Shown here: piece after piece, positions 18,737-27,407 of the stretch | Position numbering within the stretch: position 1 is the stretch's first letter | Layout: each line of letters begins with the position of its first letter | Source of the DNA: Martinezella miluonensis | Lineage (GTDB): Bacteria; Pseudomonadota; Alphaproteobacteria; Rhizobiales; Rhizobiaceae | Length of the DNA stretch: 64,000 bases | Assembly (NCBI RefSeq): GCF_900094545.1 | Contig: NZ_FMAH01000003.1 | Span: 1-64,000, forward strand | Direction: 5' to 3' | The notes under the pieces: generated by a model | Seen by the model: the letters and a program-made list of their open reading frames with translations, nothing else | The model's database searches: none | Told to the model about the DNA's origin: nothing | Made by a program: the position numbers and the translations under genes

Positions 18737-19424
18737 CGATCAAGGCTCCGATTTCCCAGGTTGAACGCGCAGGCGCTTCGCCGACCGCCATGTCGTCGAC
18801 GTAGAGCTTCGCCGTCTTCCCAAATTCCATCCTGTATTGGCGCTTTTCGCGGTCTCTGAACGCGAAGCTTTCGACGCCATTGGCATCTCGTTGGGCTGCA
18901 ATGTGCGCGCCGAATTTAGTCGACGTCACTTCCTTGATGATCTTGTAGGCTTTGGCGAACTCGACGTTCTCGGTACGACATTGCTGAGGCACGTTTTCAG
19001 GAATAGGTGTTTCGACGATTTTCTCCGCGAGACAATCGATGATCGCGCGCAGCGACAGGTCTCCAAGTTCGATTCTTACGCTGTCGTCGGCGTGTTCGAG
19101 GCAAAGCCAGTCATTGTCACCGAAGTAAATCGGCGTGGCCTTGCAAATATCCATCTCGGCCCGGGTCCATCTGGCCTCCTTTGATCTTGCGACTGTCCTG
19201 GTCGGAAAGCTGACGGTCACGGGGCTTTCCCGTCCCTCGTATCGGTCGATGAAACGGATAACGGTACAATCGCTGATATCGCACACGTCAATTTCCAACC
19301 CCCTTGCCCGAAGAACTGGCGCGAGCGCTTCAAGCTCCTTGAGCCTTGGAGCGAGGTAAGCCTCTGCGTCTTTCGCCCGCCTGGCTTCCACTCGACTTTT
19401 GAGATTTTCAAGCACCCTGGTCAT
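18687..19424 (-). CDS. unknown protein convergent with the DNA methyltransferase
   Basis: 245 aa starting MTRVLENLKSRVEARRAKDA at ATG 19424, with GGAG seven bases upstream. The N-terminal part is a predicted charged helix; the middle alternates strands and acidic residues (FGDNDWLCLEHADD); the end returns to basic (GLEYSPSLKRRI). No nuclease motif such as PD-(D/E)xK or HNH is evident. Its 3' end overlaps the methyltransferase gene by 50 bp on the opposite strand. The pairing is suggestive but its role is unknown. Confidence 0.6.
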   Translation of the reverse strand: MTRVLENLKSRVEARRAKDAEAYLAPRLKELEALAPVLRARGLEIDVCDISDCTVIRFIDRYEGRESPVTVSFPTRTVARSKEARWTRAEMDICKATPIYFGDNDWLCLEHADDSVRIELGDLSLRAIIDCLAEKIVETPIPENVPQQCRTENVEFAKAYKIIKEVTSTKFGAHIAAQRDANGVESFAFRDREKRQYRMEFGKTAKLYVDDMAVGEAPARSTWEIGALIAKHYGLEYSPSLKRRI

Positions 19425-19738
19425 CCGCAGTCTCCAGTTTCTTGGAATGCCCGAAGAGTGAGAGGATTGAATGCAAGGAACTACCGAAGTCGGCATACCC
19501 GTCGCACGACAGCAGCTGTTAACCATAAACTAAGAAATCTATTAAAATTCTTGGTAAATGTCCCGAAATGGTGCAGTTTTGACGCATTGTAAGCGCTCGG
19601 AGGGCGTCGACGTGTCAGAGATACGAATATCCCGTTAACTCTCGGGAGACGACGCAAAAGCCGGATTCCGGCCACCAAGGGTATTTGCCGCCCCCTCCCG
19701 GCTCGATCATCAAAATGATCCCTCGGTTGGAGCTTTCA
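19425..19738. other. 314 bp spacer, probable regulatory region
   Basis: Contains the upstream side of the reverse gene at 19424 and of the forward small-ORF string beginning at 19739. An A+T-rich patch around 19505-19560 is the best place for promoters. No gene is supported. I looked here for inverted copies of the repeats found beyond tniQ and did not find them. Confidence 0.4.
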
Positions 19739-19828
19739 ATGACGCGCTTCAAATTCGACTTCATGATTGATCTGAATGGCGACGACATGCTGTTTCGACA
19801 GCACTCGATATCGTCAGATGTTTCTTAG
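19739..19828 (+). CDS. possible 29-aa small protein
   Basis: ATG at 19739 is preceded by GGAG at seven bases and encodes MTRFKFDFMIDLNGDDMLFR plus nine residues. It is first in a run of small forward ORFs leading to tnsA. Too short to assign; support is only the ribosome-binding site and orientation. Confidence 0.3.
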   Translation: MTRFKFDFMIDLNGDDMLFRQHSISSDVS

Positions 19829-19850
19829 CCAATCCCTGAGAATCTTGCAG

Positions 19851-19883
19851 TCCGAACCCTGTCCGAACCCTGTCCGAACCCTG
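19851..19883 (+). repeat. three perfect tandem copies of an 11-bp unit
   Basis: TCCGAACCCTG is repeated exactly three times (19851-19861, 19862-19872, 19873-19883), and a fourth partial copy (TCCGG) follows. The 11-bp period is close to one helical turn, so a DNA-binding protein could contact the same face of each copy; it could also be a simple slippage repeat. It lies between two small ORFs upstream of the transposition genes. Confidence 0.9.
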
Positions 19884-19971
19884 TCCGGCAGCGGTTTTTC
19901 GGCTGGGCACCCTGACGCGGTCGGTTTTTTGAGCCATGTAATTGCTCAGGCGAAGAAAAGATCGTGAGAAG

Positions 19972-20202
19972 ATGATGGCAAAAATCAAAAATGCAAACAC
20001 AGACAAAATCGCGCCTATGCTGCTGACCGCAACAGAGACTGCGGCACGTCAGTCACCGAAGTTGGCGATGAATCGAATAGAAGACCTCTTCGATGGCCGG
20101 ACCTGGCAGCCACTTGGCGCGCCGGAAGATGTCTACATCGATAATAGATCGGCCTTCATAAGCAATGCCGTCGAAGAGCTGGTCTCGGCGCTGAGCTCTT
20201 AA
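19972..20202 (+). CDS. small hypothetical protein, 76 aa
   Basis: ATG at 19972 (or 19975) starts MMAKIKNANTDKIAPMLLTA. Mid-section: RIEDLFDGRTWQPLGAPEDV. No family recognised; the ribosome-binding site is weak (GAGAAG next to the ATG). It is second in the forward small-ORF string before tnsA. Confidence 0.4.
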   Translation: MMAKIKNANTDKIAPMLLTATETAARQSPKLAMNRIEDLFDGRTWQPLGAPEDVYIDNRSAFISNAVEELVSALSS

Positions 20203-20231
20203 CCCTTCGCAAAATTGAACTGGAGTTTGCT

Positions 20232-20612
20232 GTGCGTACACAGAACCCTTTCGCATGCCGTTTTTTCGGCGACCGTCGCACTTCCTGTGAGGCGTCGCTC
20301 GCCGATATCGATTATCAAGACCTCCAAGCGCTCCTCAAACCTTTGATCGCTGAAGCTTTCCCCTCCTCACAGCGTGTCGAAATTTGGCAGAAGCTTTGTG
20401 CCGCTTTCGAGGCGGAACAAGCTGCGGCGCGACGCTGCTCAACACTTAGAGATTTGCGGCGGAACCTTACTGGTCTGTCCGGCCGTCGGATCGACAAATG
20501 GCGGCGCGAATTCTGCGGCACTTCGCAGATTGTCATCTCGCGCGGGCTCACTGCCCGTCTTGGAAATTCGGCTGCTGTGGCGGTGAAATTAGCACCGGTG
20601 TGGCGATGCTAG
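20232..20612 (+). CDS. small hypothetical protein, 126 aa
   Basis: GTG at 20232 has GGAG six bases upstream. The product has a helical, basic middle (LKPLIAEAFPSSQRVEIWQK; RCSTLRDLRRNLTGLSGRRI). The composition hints at nucleic-acid binding but shows no clear HTH. The C-terminal ~30 residues look less protein-like, so the true end or frame may differ. Confidence 0.4.
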   Translation: MRTQNPFACRFFGDRRTSCEASLADIDYQDLQALLKPLIAEAFPSSQRVEIWQKLCAAFEAEQAAARRCSTLRDLRRNLTGLSGRRIDKWRREFCGTSQIVISRGLTARLGNSAAVAVKLAPVWRC

Positions 20613-20722
20613 GCCACGAGCATGAAACTCGCTCTCGCGTAGTGCCAACCGGCTAACCCGCGCGAGCCTCCCCTTTATCCCGTCTGCCGAGCTCTTGGGT
20701 CACCCAGAGCTATGGCGAAGCT

Positions 20723-21004
20723 ATGCCTTCAATTGTGGAAACTCAACTCATGGTTACCTCCGACGCAAGCAAGCGCTTTTCCACTTATCTCGTTGCAAAA
20801 AAATCCTCGCCCAGAAATGTCGAGCACGACCGACCCGTCTTCGATTCCAGCAAAGTCTGGGAGAGCACAGGCTATCAGATCATTGAGAACACCTGGGCTC
20901 CGATTGCTGCAGAACGCAAGTTTGCCAAGCTTAGCTCCATTCCGTTCGTCGTTCTGAAGGAAACTAGAGCTGCCACTCCCCGTCACGCGTCCTCGCGTCG
21001 CTAG
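20723..21004 (+). CDS. small hypothetical protein, up to 93 aa
   Basis: Frame 20723-21004; ATG at 20750 (MVTSDASKRFSTYLVAKKSS) is an alternative start with GGAA upstream. Contains VFDSSKVWESTGYQIIENTW and ends in a basic tail. Fifteen bases separate it from the next small ORF, whose ribosome-binding site immediately follows its stop, so the two are likely co-translated. Confidence 0.45.
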   Translation: MPSIVETQLMVTSDASKRFSTYLVAKKSSPRNVEHDRPVFDSSKVWESTGYQIIENTWAPIAAERKFAKLSSIPFVVLKETRAATPRHASSRR

Positions 21005-21018
21005 TCGGAGGCAGCTCT

Positions 21019-21222
21019 ATGTCCAGCCTAATTTTCGGGAAAGAAGTCGCACGCATGCTTCGCCGCAAAACGGCACGGCTCGGCTTTCTTGACGATCGTC
21101 CTTCGCTCCACGGCAAGCGCTATGTCCCTCCGCCCATCGTGGCCCGGAGGGACCTACAATGTCGCCCCGGCGGACCGAGGCGGGTTGTTGGTTCTTCTTT
21201 GAAAAACCTCCGCAAGGCGTGA
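21019..21222 (+). CDS. small basic protein, 67 aa, overlapping the start of tnsA
   Basis: ATG at 21019 has a strong GGAGG seven bases upstream and starts MSSLIFGKEVARMLRRKTAR. Highly basic. Its last 64 bases overlap the 5' end of the tnsA frame. Either it is a separate small gene coupled to tnsA, or tnsA starts further down (ATG 21321 or 21342) and the overlap is smaller than it looks. Confidence 0.45.
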   Translation: MSSLIFGKEVARMLRRKTARLGFLDDRPSLHGKRYVPPPIVARRDLQCRPGGPRRVVGSSLKNLRKA

Positions 21223-22121
21223 GCCAGCCACACGGAACGCCGAAACGTCGTGAAATCGGTTTGTTCGCAGAAGCGTCACGCGGGCGCAGTCGTGTCCGTG
21301 AGCGGAAACTTACCTCCTACATGCGTGAAACGGAGTTCCGAATGCGTCCCGAACACTTCATCAAGCAGCATATGCTTAACCGCCAAAACGGCATCGAGGT
21401 AGATTTCAGTATTCCTGACGCAACTGTTTGGGCAAATCCGACGTCGCCGCGCGGCTACGCGCCTGTACTGCCGTCGCTTGGCAACCGTAAGCCATCGCCG
21501 AAGTCGCCCTTCAACTATCGTGGCAATCAGCCGAGCCTCGACGGCCAACGCATCATGTATTTCGAGAGCTCCGTCGAGCTGAAGGCTGGGCGCATCTTTC
21601 GCGCATCACGCGACGTCCAGGAGTTGCGGGAGCAGTGGCCAACGGTTGACTACCTCGGCCACGACGGCCAGCGGCATAAACATACGTTCGACTACTGGGT
21701 TCGGCGCGCAGATGGCAAGCGGGTCGCGATCGCTGCCAAACCGTTCGAGAGACTTCTGGAGCTCGGCACCTTACGCATTCTCAGACAAATCCAGCGGATG
21801 GGCATTCCCCAGTATGCTGACTCTGTCAGCGTCGTCACAGAAGCGTTCGCGAATGACGACGACGACGCCAATGCCGGTTGGATCCTCGTATCCCGTGAGA
21901 ATTACAATGAGGGCGAGTACCTCGCTGCACGGGAGCTTGTAACCAACATCACGGGTGCCGTCCGCTTCTGGGACCTACTTCGTGGGGCTCCCATCCCCGG
22001 CCATCGCCGAACGGCAATCTGGAACCTTATCGACGAGGGGCTTCTGCAGCCCCTCGAACGGGGTCGCATCACTGACGTCTCACTTCTCGTCCCTGCTAAG
22101 ACCAACGAGGTCACGCCATGA
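21159..22121 (+). CDS. tnsA: TnsA-like transposase endonuclease subunit
   Basis: In Tn7-type elements TnsA cleaves the 5' ends of the transposon and so makes true cut-and-paste transposition possible with TnsB. The core reads QRIMYFESSVELKAGRIFRA, HTFDYWVRRADGKRVAIAAK; the acidic residues E136/E140, D178 and K194 (320-aa numbering) match the restriction-enzyme-like E-D-K active site of TnsA. The final ~70 residues (IPGHRRTAIWNLIDEGLLQP) form a winged-helix-like end. ATG at 21159 has GGAGG eight bases upstream; ATG 21342, with GGAG, is an alternative and gives the more family-like N-terminus MRPEHFIKQHML. The stop overlaps the tnsB start. Confidence 0.85.
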   Translation: MSPRRTEAGCWFFFEKPPQGVSQPHGTPKRREIGLFAEASRGRSRVRERKLTSYMRETEFRMRPEHFIKQHMLNRQNGIEVDFSIPDATVWANPTSPRGYAPVLPSLGNRKPSPKSPFNYRGNQPSLDGQRIMYFESSVELKAGRIFRASRDVQELREQWPTVDYLGHDGQRHKHTFDYWVRRADGKRVAIAAKPFERLLELGTLRILRQIQRMGIPQYADSVSVVTEAFANDDDDANAGWILVSRENYNEGEYLAARELVTNITGAVRFWDLLRGAPIPGHRRTAIWNLIDEGLLQPLERGRITDVSLLVPAKTNEVTP

Positions 22122-24361
22122 ACCAGCTCGTCTCACCAACCAGCGGTTTCCGCAGATCCATTCCGATTTATTACTATGGTCAGAATGATCGCATCACAAT
22201 CGACGACCGTCGACACATGACCGTCGTCACCCAGAACACCGACGGAACAGTCCTTGAGGACGCCAACGGTCGTCACGAACGTTTCACGCGCGAACAGATC
22301 TATCTGATGACGGTGGAGCGGCGCATCAAAGTCGATCGCGATTACCACAGCCGCGAGAAGTCCGTCTTTGCCCTGAAGTACGGAAACTTGAAAATCTCGG
22401 ACTTCGCGGACCACAAGGTTCAGAAGGCACTGTGGGATGAAAGCCTGATCCAGGAGTACATTCGGTTCGAGGAGATCGGGAAGAAGCATCCAGTCCTTCA
22501 GGTAAAGGGTTTCAAGCAGCGCAAGGTCTCCTTGGGCACTAAGTGTCTGAAGTTTCTTCTGCCTGTCCTGAAATCCATCGTTGTCGAACGGTGGAGCGAG
22601 GCAAACAGCGGAAAAGAGCTGTCCTATAAGCTTCCGAGCCCGCGACACTTCCGACGGCTCCATGATGTATACATCGAGAGCAACTGCGATCCGCTCGCAC
22701 TCGTAAGTCTCAAGACCGGTCCGAAATCGCGCACGCTCTGCCATCCAGACGACCTTAAGCTCTGGCTGGAATACGCCCACAGTTATGCAGACCGGAAACG
22801 TCCGTCGATGCGAGAATGCTACCTGGCTCTCGAAGCTCGGATCGAGGAACTGAACGAGGACCGCTCGCGCACCGGACAGCGTCTTCACCATAGGCCATCG
22901 CGAAAATGCTTCGAGAAGCTCATCAAGGAAATGGGCGCGTACTACCTGATGGCGAAACGCCACGGCGAGGAGTATGCGCGACGGAAGTACGCGATCGTCC
23001 ACGGCGGCCTGATGATCGAGCGCCCTGGCCAGATCGTCGAGATGGACGAGTGGAAGGTCAACCTCGCAGTTCTCCTCACCCATTTGCGCGTGTGGAACCA
23101 GCTCTCGGAAAAGGAGCGGGAGGCGGTAAGTCGCGCCCGGCTCTGGCTCACCGTCGCAATTGATCGCGCGACTAAATGTATCCTGGCCATGCATTTCAGC
23201 CGCCACGCCCCATCCTCACGGTCTTCGCTCGCTGCTCTGGAAATGGTTGTCACCGATAAGACACTGATCTCGTCGGTCGTCGGCGCGGGCGATCCCTGGG
23301 AATACGGGCTCAAACCTGAGACGATCTCCACCGATGTAGGGGCAGCCTTCACAAGCACAGAATTCCGCGCGGCCGTCGCAGCGCTCCGCTGCACGCAGGT
23401 GTTTCCGCCAAGTGGAAAGCCAGCAGCGCGCGGAACAATCGAGTCCTTCTTCCGGACCTGCGAACTTCGCTTTATGCACTACTTCGAAGGCCGGACTTTC
23501 GCGAATATCCTCGAAAGGGGCAAAGTAGACCCCCACGGTTACGCGGCCATGAACCTGGACGAATTCAATCGCGTCTTCGTCCGGGCAATCATCGACATCT
23601 ATCACAATACGCCGCACTGGGGGCTAGGGTACGAAACTCCTGCAAATGCATGGCGTCGTCTTTCACGCGACTGCGCCATCATGCAGCCACTCAACCCGGA
23701 TGAACGTTGCAGGATCTTCGGCACCGAGCTTGAGCGCACCATCACCGACAAGGGCGTCGCATCGACGGGAATCCACTACGACCACACGAATCTTCAGCGA
23801 CTTCGTTTCGAGCAACAGGCGATTCCGGGCGCTCCAGCGCCGAAGGTCAAGATCCGCGTCAGCCGTCTCGATCTAAGTTCCGTATTTTTCAAGTACGGTA
23901 ATGAGTGGGTCGAGGCGAAGGCTGTCATCGGCATCCCCACTGGAACCACCCTTTTCGAATGGGTTGCTGCTCGCAAGGACTGGCTGGGGAAAAACAACGC
24001 AAACACGAACGCGAAACTGTCGACGTTGCTGGCAGCCGTTCGCGACGTGCGCGCGGCCGGTTCGACCGCCGCCCTTTCCGCCGGTCTGGGCGTCGATAAG
24101 CTCGTAGCCGCCAATTACGATCAGATCGAGCGCGAATACTTCAAGACTGCAATCGTCGACGATCTCGACGGTCAGGTCCACGAGTTGGTGGCGCTCGCAA
24201 TCCCACACAATCCGCTCGAAGTCGGGGTCGAGGCCTTCGACCACATCTTCGCAAGCGAAAACGTGATGTCCGAGCCGGAGACGGTGCACATGCCCGAAGA
24301 CAGCTCGGCGTTCGTGGCGATCAATCCGGACGACGACGGCATCTTTTTCGAAGATCTATAA
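22118..24361 (+). CDS. tnsB: TnsB-like DDE transposase
   Basis: 747 aa. The integrase core has D310 (IVEMDEWKVNL), D406 (ETISTDVGAAFTS) and E442 (ARGTIESFFRTCE), the last two with the D-35-E spacing typical of Mu/Tn7/Tn5053-type transposases. A DNA-binding N-terminal third precedes it and a beta-barrel plus C-terminal tail follow; in this family the tail contacts the AAA+ partner. It recognises repeated sites at the element ends and joins 3' ends to target DNA. ATG 22118 overlaps the tnsA stop (ATGA), so the two are translationally coupled. The catalytic triad appears intact. Confidence 0.92.
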   Translation: MNQLVSPTSGFRRSIPIYYYGQNDRITIDDRRHMTVVTQNTDGTVLEDANGRHERFTREQIYLMTVERRIKVDRDYHSREKSVFALKYGNLKISDFADHKVQKALWDESLIQEYIRFEEIGKKHPVLQVKGFKQRKVSLGTKCLKFLLPVLKSIVVERWSEANSGKELSYKLPSPRHFRRLHDVYIESNCDPLALVSLKTGPKSRTLCHPDDLKLWLEYAHSYADRKRPSMRECYLALEARIEELNEDRSRTGQRLHHRPSRKCFEKLIKEMGAYYLMAKRHGEEYARRKYAIVHGGLMIERPGQIVEMDEWKVNLAVLLTHLRVWNQLSEKEREAVSRARLWLTVAIDRATKCILAMHFSRHAPSSRSSLAALEMVVTDKTLISSVVGAGDPWEYGLKPETISTDVGAAFTSTEFRAAVAALRCTQVFPPSGKPAARGTIESFFRTCELRFMHYFEGRTFANILERGKVDPHGYAAMNLDEFNRVFVRAIIDIYHNTPHWGLGYETPANAWRRLSRDCAIMQPLNPDERCRIFGTELERTITDKGVASTGIHYDHTNLQRLRFEQQAIPGAPAPKVKIRVSRLDLSSVFFKYGNEWVEAKAVIGIPTGTTLFEWVAARKDWLGKNNANTNAKLSTLLAAVRDVRAAGSTAALSAGLGVDKLVAANYDQIEREYFKTAIVDDLDGQVHELVALAIPHNPLEVGVEAFDHIFASENVMSEPETVHMPEDSSAFVAINPDDDGIFFEDL

Positions 24362-24373
24362 GGAGTACACACC

Positions 24374-25474
24374 TTGTCTAACAGCAATTATTCCGAGCAT
24401 TTTCGCGAAGCTGCCCAGGCAGTGTTCGACAGCCTTGGTCCGGAGCGTCAGCGCCGGGTCGAGATCATTGGCCGCATGAATGCCTCCTATATCGGTACTC
24501 CGCGTGACCCGCTTCTTGACTTGATGTTCGATGATCTGCTCGAAAACGTGGCGTCCGCACTTTTCGGCAAGGCAGCGAAGCGCCGGGCCATCTTCATTGT
24601 CGGAGAAAGTGGCTCCGGGAAGACTACCGCAGTAGAGCGACATATCGCGAAGCGCCCTGAGTTCGCCCCGCGCATCGCGGCCGACGGTCAGACGGTGCGC
24701 CCGCTCGTCGGCTTCGAGGCGCCGAAGCCTTTGACTCTGAAGGGAGTGGCCCGAGCGGGCCTGGGGGCACTGCACTATCCGATCAACACCAGTCGCGTCA
24801 CAGAGCAGGAGTTGTTCGATCTGTGGAAAGAACAATTGCGTGAAAATCGCGTCCTCTTTCTTTGGATCGACGAAATGCAACATGTTCTGCGCGGTAACAC
24901 GACCAAGGAAATTCAGAACGTTGCGGACGTTTTGAAGAGCCTGGTACAAATCGACGGTTGGCCACTGCATCTCATCTTGAGTGGTGTGCCCGCTCTGGCC
25001 CAATTCGTCCATCAATTCGCAGATACTGACAGACAGCTCAAAGAGCGAAGCAATCTCGTCGAATTGCGGACGATGTCCTATCCGGCGGATGCCGCTATCG
25101 TCCGGAAGATCGTCACGAAGATTGTCACGGGTGACGCAAGCCTCACTGCCAAAGGACTCGATCCCAGTGATTTCATCCCTCGCCTGATGCACGCATGCAA
25201 TGGTGCCTTCGGCTCCACGATCCAGTTAATTCGAGCCGCGTGTGTATATGCGCTTCGAACTGGATCGGCTTCGGTCGATCTCGATCACTTCGCGATCACC
25301 TATGCTCTTGCGAGCGGCTGCCGCCTGGAGGGGAACGTTTTCCTCTCGGAGAATTGGCAAAATATCGTTCCAGACAACTCGCTCGGCGACCTGCTTGCTA
25401 ACGCCGCGCTGAATCGGGCGGAAGTGGCAGCCAAAGCCACCTCAAAAGCAACTGGCCGGAAAAAGGCGAACTAG
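24374..25474 (+). CDS. tnsC: TnsC/TniB-like AAA+ transposition regulator
   Basis: 366 aa ATPase that links target selection to the transposase. Walker A is VGESGSGKTTAVERH (about residues 76-90) and Walker B VLFLWIDEMQHVL; LILSGVPALAQF marks the sensor region. TTG at 24374 is preceded by AAGGAG, so the rare start is supported. It begins 12 bp after tnsB and its stop is next to the tniQ start. Confidence 0.9.
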   Translation: MSNSNYSEHFREAAQAVFDSLGPERQRRVEIIGRMNASYIGTPRDPLLDLMFDDLLENVASALFGKAAKRRAIFIVGESGSGKTTAVERHIAKRPEFAPRIAADGQTVRPLVGFEAPKPLTLKGVARAGLGALHYPINTSRVTEQELFDLWKEQLRENRVLFLWIDEMQHVLRGNTTKEIQNVADVLKSLVQIDGWPLHLILSGVPALAQFVHQFADTDRQLKERSNLVELRTMSYPADAAIVRKIVTKIVTGDASLTAKGLDPSDFIPRLMHACNGAFGSTIQLIRAACVYALRTGSASVDLDHFAITYALASGCRLEGNVFLSENWQNIVPDNSLGDLLANAALNRAEVAAKATSKATGRKKAN

Positions 25475-25475
25475 T

Positions 25476-27275
25476 TTGGCTCATATTCTCATCATAAACG
25501 ATTCCGAACCTTTGTTGAATTTCGTCTCCCGTTATGCACACTTCCGTGGTGTTCCCATGAATGATTTCATGCAGCACACGGGGACGCGAGTTTGGCGGAA
25601 CAAGGATTTCGATCTATCAGTAGCACGGCTTGCAAGGATCAGTGGAAACGATCCTCAAGTCCTGACAGCGCATGCATTTCGTCTTCAACCCAGCAGACAT
25701 CACGCTTTTCTGGGCGAAGTCGTCGATCCAAAAATGATCTATCGAAAAGCAGCGCGATACTGCTCCCATTGTGTGATCGAGGACTCATGCGTTTCTGGAT
25801 CGAAGAAGTTGAGCCACGTGCATTGCAGGGCAGCATGGCTCAATCCGTTTCTGACGGTGTGCCCGCAACACCGTATTGCGATCTCGACAATTTCCGCAGA
25901 TTACATCGACGACAGGCGTCCAGACTTCACGCGAGCCCTAATGGAAAATTGGGCGGAGGTGGTCGATGCTGCAAACAATGCGGTTGCGGCACCGTCGTCG
26001 GAATCTGATCGATATTTCCATGATCGGCTGAACGGGCAAGCCGTGCATAGTCGGGTTCTTGATGATCTCCCCTACTATGGTGCCCTTGAGATTTGCGAAA
26101 TCGTAGGGGCAATGGAGCTTGAGCGGCCGCCTCGCGGCCGCCGTCAGAATATGGCGGCGGCCGCGAGAGAGACCGTTCAACGTGGGTTCGAACTACTTCA
26201 GTCCGGCTACTCAGGCTTGCGCAGTTGGCTTGAAGCCATCGATCTTCGGGGCATCAAGTGGAGCAATCCAGTGTTTGGAATACAGCTCTATGGCCCCCTA
26301 TACGGCTATCTGAAATACCGTGTGAGCGATCCTGAGTTTGCACCTATCGTGGCGTTCGTCCGTGATCACGCTATCCGCGCTCGAAAGGTTGGCCCGGAAA
26401 ATGACTTTCTCGGCCAAAAAGGCTTTGGACGGTTCCATAGCACTCGCAGTGCTTCTGCACGGCACGGAATTCCCAAAAACACAATTTTCAGGAAGCTGAA
26501 GGTTGCCGGTCTGCATACCGAAACGGGAGGGGGTAGTGGTGTTCGGACCTTGATCGACGCAAAGCAGATGGACGAGTTTGCAGCGCGGCTGAAAGATTCC
26601 GTCTCGAAAACCTACGTCAAGAGGCGCTTAGGCGTATCGGAACAGACGATTGATCGGTTGCGGGAAGCGGGCCTCCTTGCCGTAACAAAGTTAGCCAGCG
26701 ATCCCAACGGGAGAAACTACTATTCGTCCGCGCAGCTCGAAACGCTCATCGGCCGTCTGGAGGAGCGCGCGCGAGTAGGTGGCAATGTAAATGCCACAAT
26801 CCCTCTCTTAAAGGGCGCGCATTTTCTGAGCTTCGATAGGATGATTGTGCACGCACTAAAAGGCGATCTTACACTGGGGATCAAAAAGGAGGCTCACGAG
26901 GCGACCGTCCTTTCCCACTTTCTGGTCGACACACAAGAGCTTGCCCGGCTAGCTCCCAAAAGTGTCGCACCCGCTCATCACTATTCTTGCTATGCGACCT
27001 TCAATAGGATGGCGGTTTCGGCCGACACGGTTCGTTCACTTGGTGAGCTCGGAGTATTGAAGACCGTCGAGTACACGGAACAGCGAGTAGTGCATACTGC
27101 CTATTCAATGGCATCCGTTCGAGCATTCTTGCTCCATCACGTCGCCTTTCGGAGACTGGCGGGGTCTAAGTCGAACTGGGAAACGACGGAGCGACGGGTT
27201 TCTGGCATTACGCCAGCCTTCGATTTCGGCGGCGTCGAGCGGATTTATCGAAGGTCGGACCTAGGCTTCAATTAG
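25476..27275 (+). CDS. tniQ: TniQ/TnsD-family target-selection protein
   Basis: 599 aa. The N-terminal TniQ domain has a zinc-binding set: RYCSHCVIEDSC and HVHCRAAWLNPFLTVCPQH. The C-terminal half holds helix-turn-helix-like units (HGIPKNTIFRKLKVAGL; RRLGVSEQTIDRLREAGLL), as in TnsD-type proteins that bind a fixed attachment site. The length is at the large, DNA-binding end of the family, which argues for site-specific targeting rather than a short CRISPR-partnered TniQ. TTG at 25476 immediately follows the tnsC stop. Confidence 0.88.
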   Translation: MAHILIINDSEPLLNFVSRYAHFRGVPMNDFMQHTGTRVWRNKDFDLSVARLARISGNDPQVLTAHAFRLQPSRHHAFLGEVVDPKMIYRKAARYCSHCVIEDSCVSGSKKLSHVHCRAAWLNPFLTVCPQHRIAISTISADYIDDRRPDFTRALMENWAEVVDAANNAVAAPSSESDRYFHDRLNGQAVHSRVLDDLPYYGALEICEIVGAMELERPPRGRRQNMAAAARETVQRGFELLQSGYSGLRSWLEAIDLRGIKWSNPVFGIQLYGPLYGYLKYRVSDPEFAPIVAFVRDHAIRARKVGPENDFLGQKGFGRFHSTRSASARHGIPKNTIFRKLKVAGLHTETGGGSGVRTLIDAKQMDEFAARLKDSVSKTYVKRRLGVSEQTIDRLREAGLLAVTKLASDPNGRNYYSSAQLETLIGRLEERARVGGNVNATIPLLKGAHFLSFDRMIVHALKGDLTLGIKKEAHEATVLSHFLVDTQELARLAPKSVAPAHHYSCYATFNRMAVSADTVRSLGELGVLKTVEYTEQRVVHTAYSMASVRAFLLHHVAFRRLAGSKSNWETTERRVSGITPAFDFGGVERIYRRSDLGFN

Positions 27276-27304
27276 TCAATTTCCGCTACAAACACAGCTC
27301 TCAT

Positions 27305-27326
27305 AACCCGCTTCGGCGGGTTTTTT
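27305..27326 (+). terminator. rho-independent terminator after tniQ
   Basis: Perfect seven-base stem AACCCGC / GCGGGTT with a TTCG loop, followed by a run of T, 30 bp after the tniQ stop. It should end the tns operon transcript. Confidence 0.9.
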
Positions 27327-27407
27327 GTGCTCTCTGCTCTGAGCTCCAAAACTGACAATGACTCTTTTTAGGCGCCAAGTGGGCCATTCTTTCGGTTGCA
27401 GCCGAAT

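Noticed and set aside
19617..19825. TCAG-containing spots (19614, 19814) considered as left-end repeats
   Set aside because: Cores do not extend to TCAGAAAAG and spacing is irregular.
21262..21280. GTTCGCAGAAGCGTCAC, similar to the right-end stretch GTTCGTCAGAAAAGTCAC, as a possible left end
   Set aside because: It lies within the frame of tnsA after its best-supported start, has only one copy, and the core differs; too weak to call a left end.
22133..23206. Long reverse frame opposite tnsB
   Set aside because: Shadow of the tnsB gene, which has intact catalytic motifs on the forward strand.
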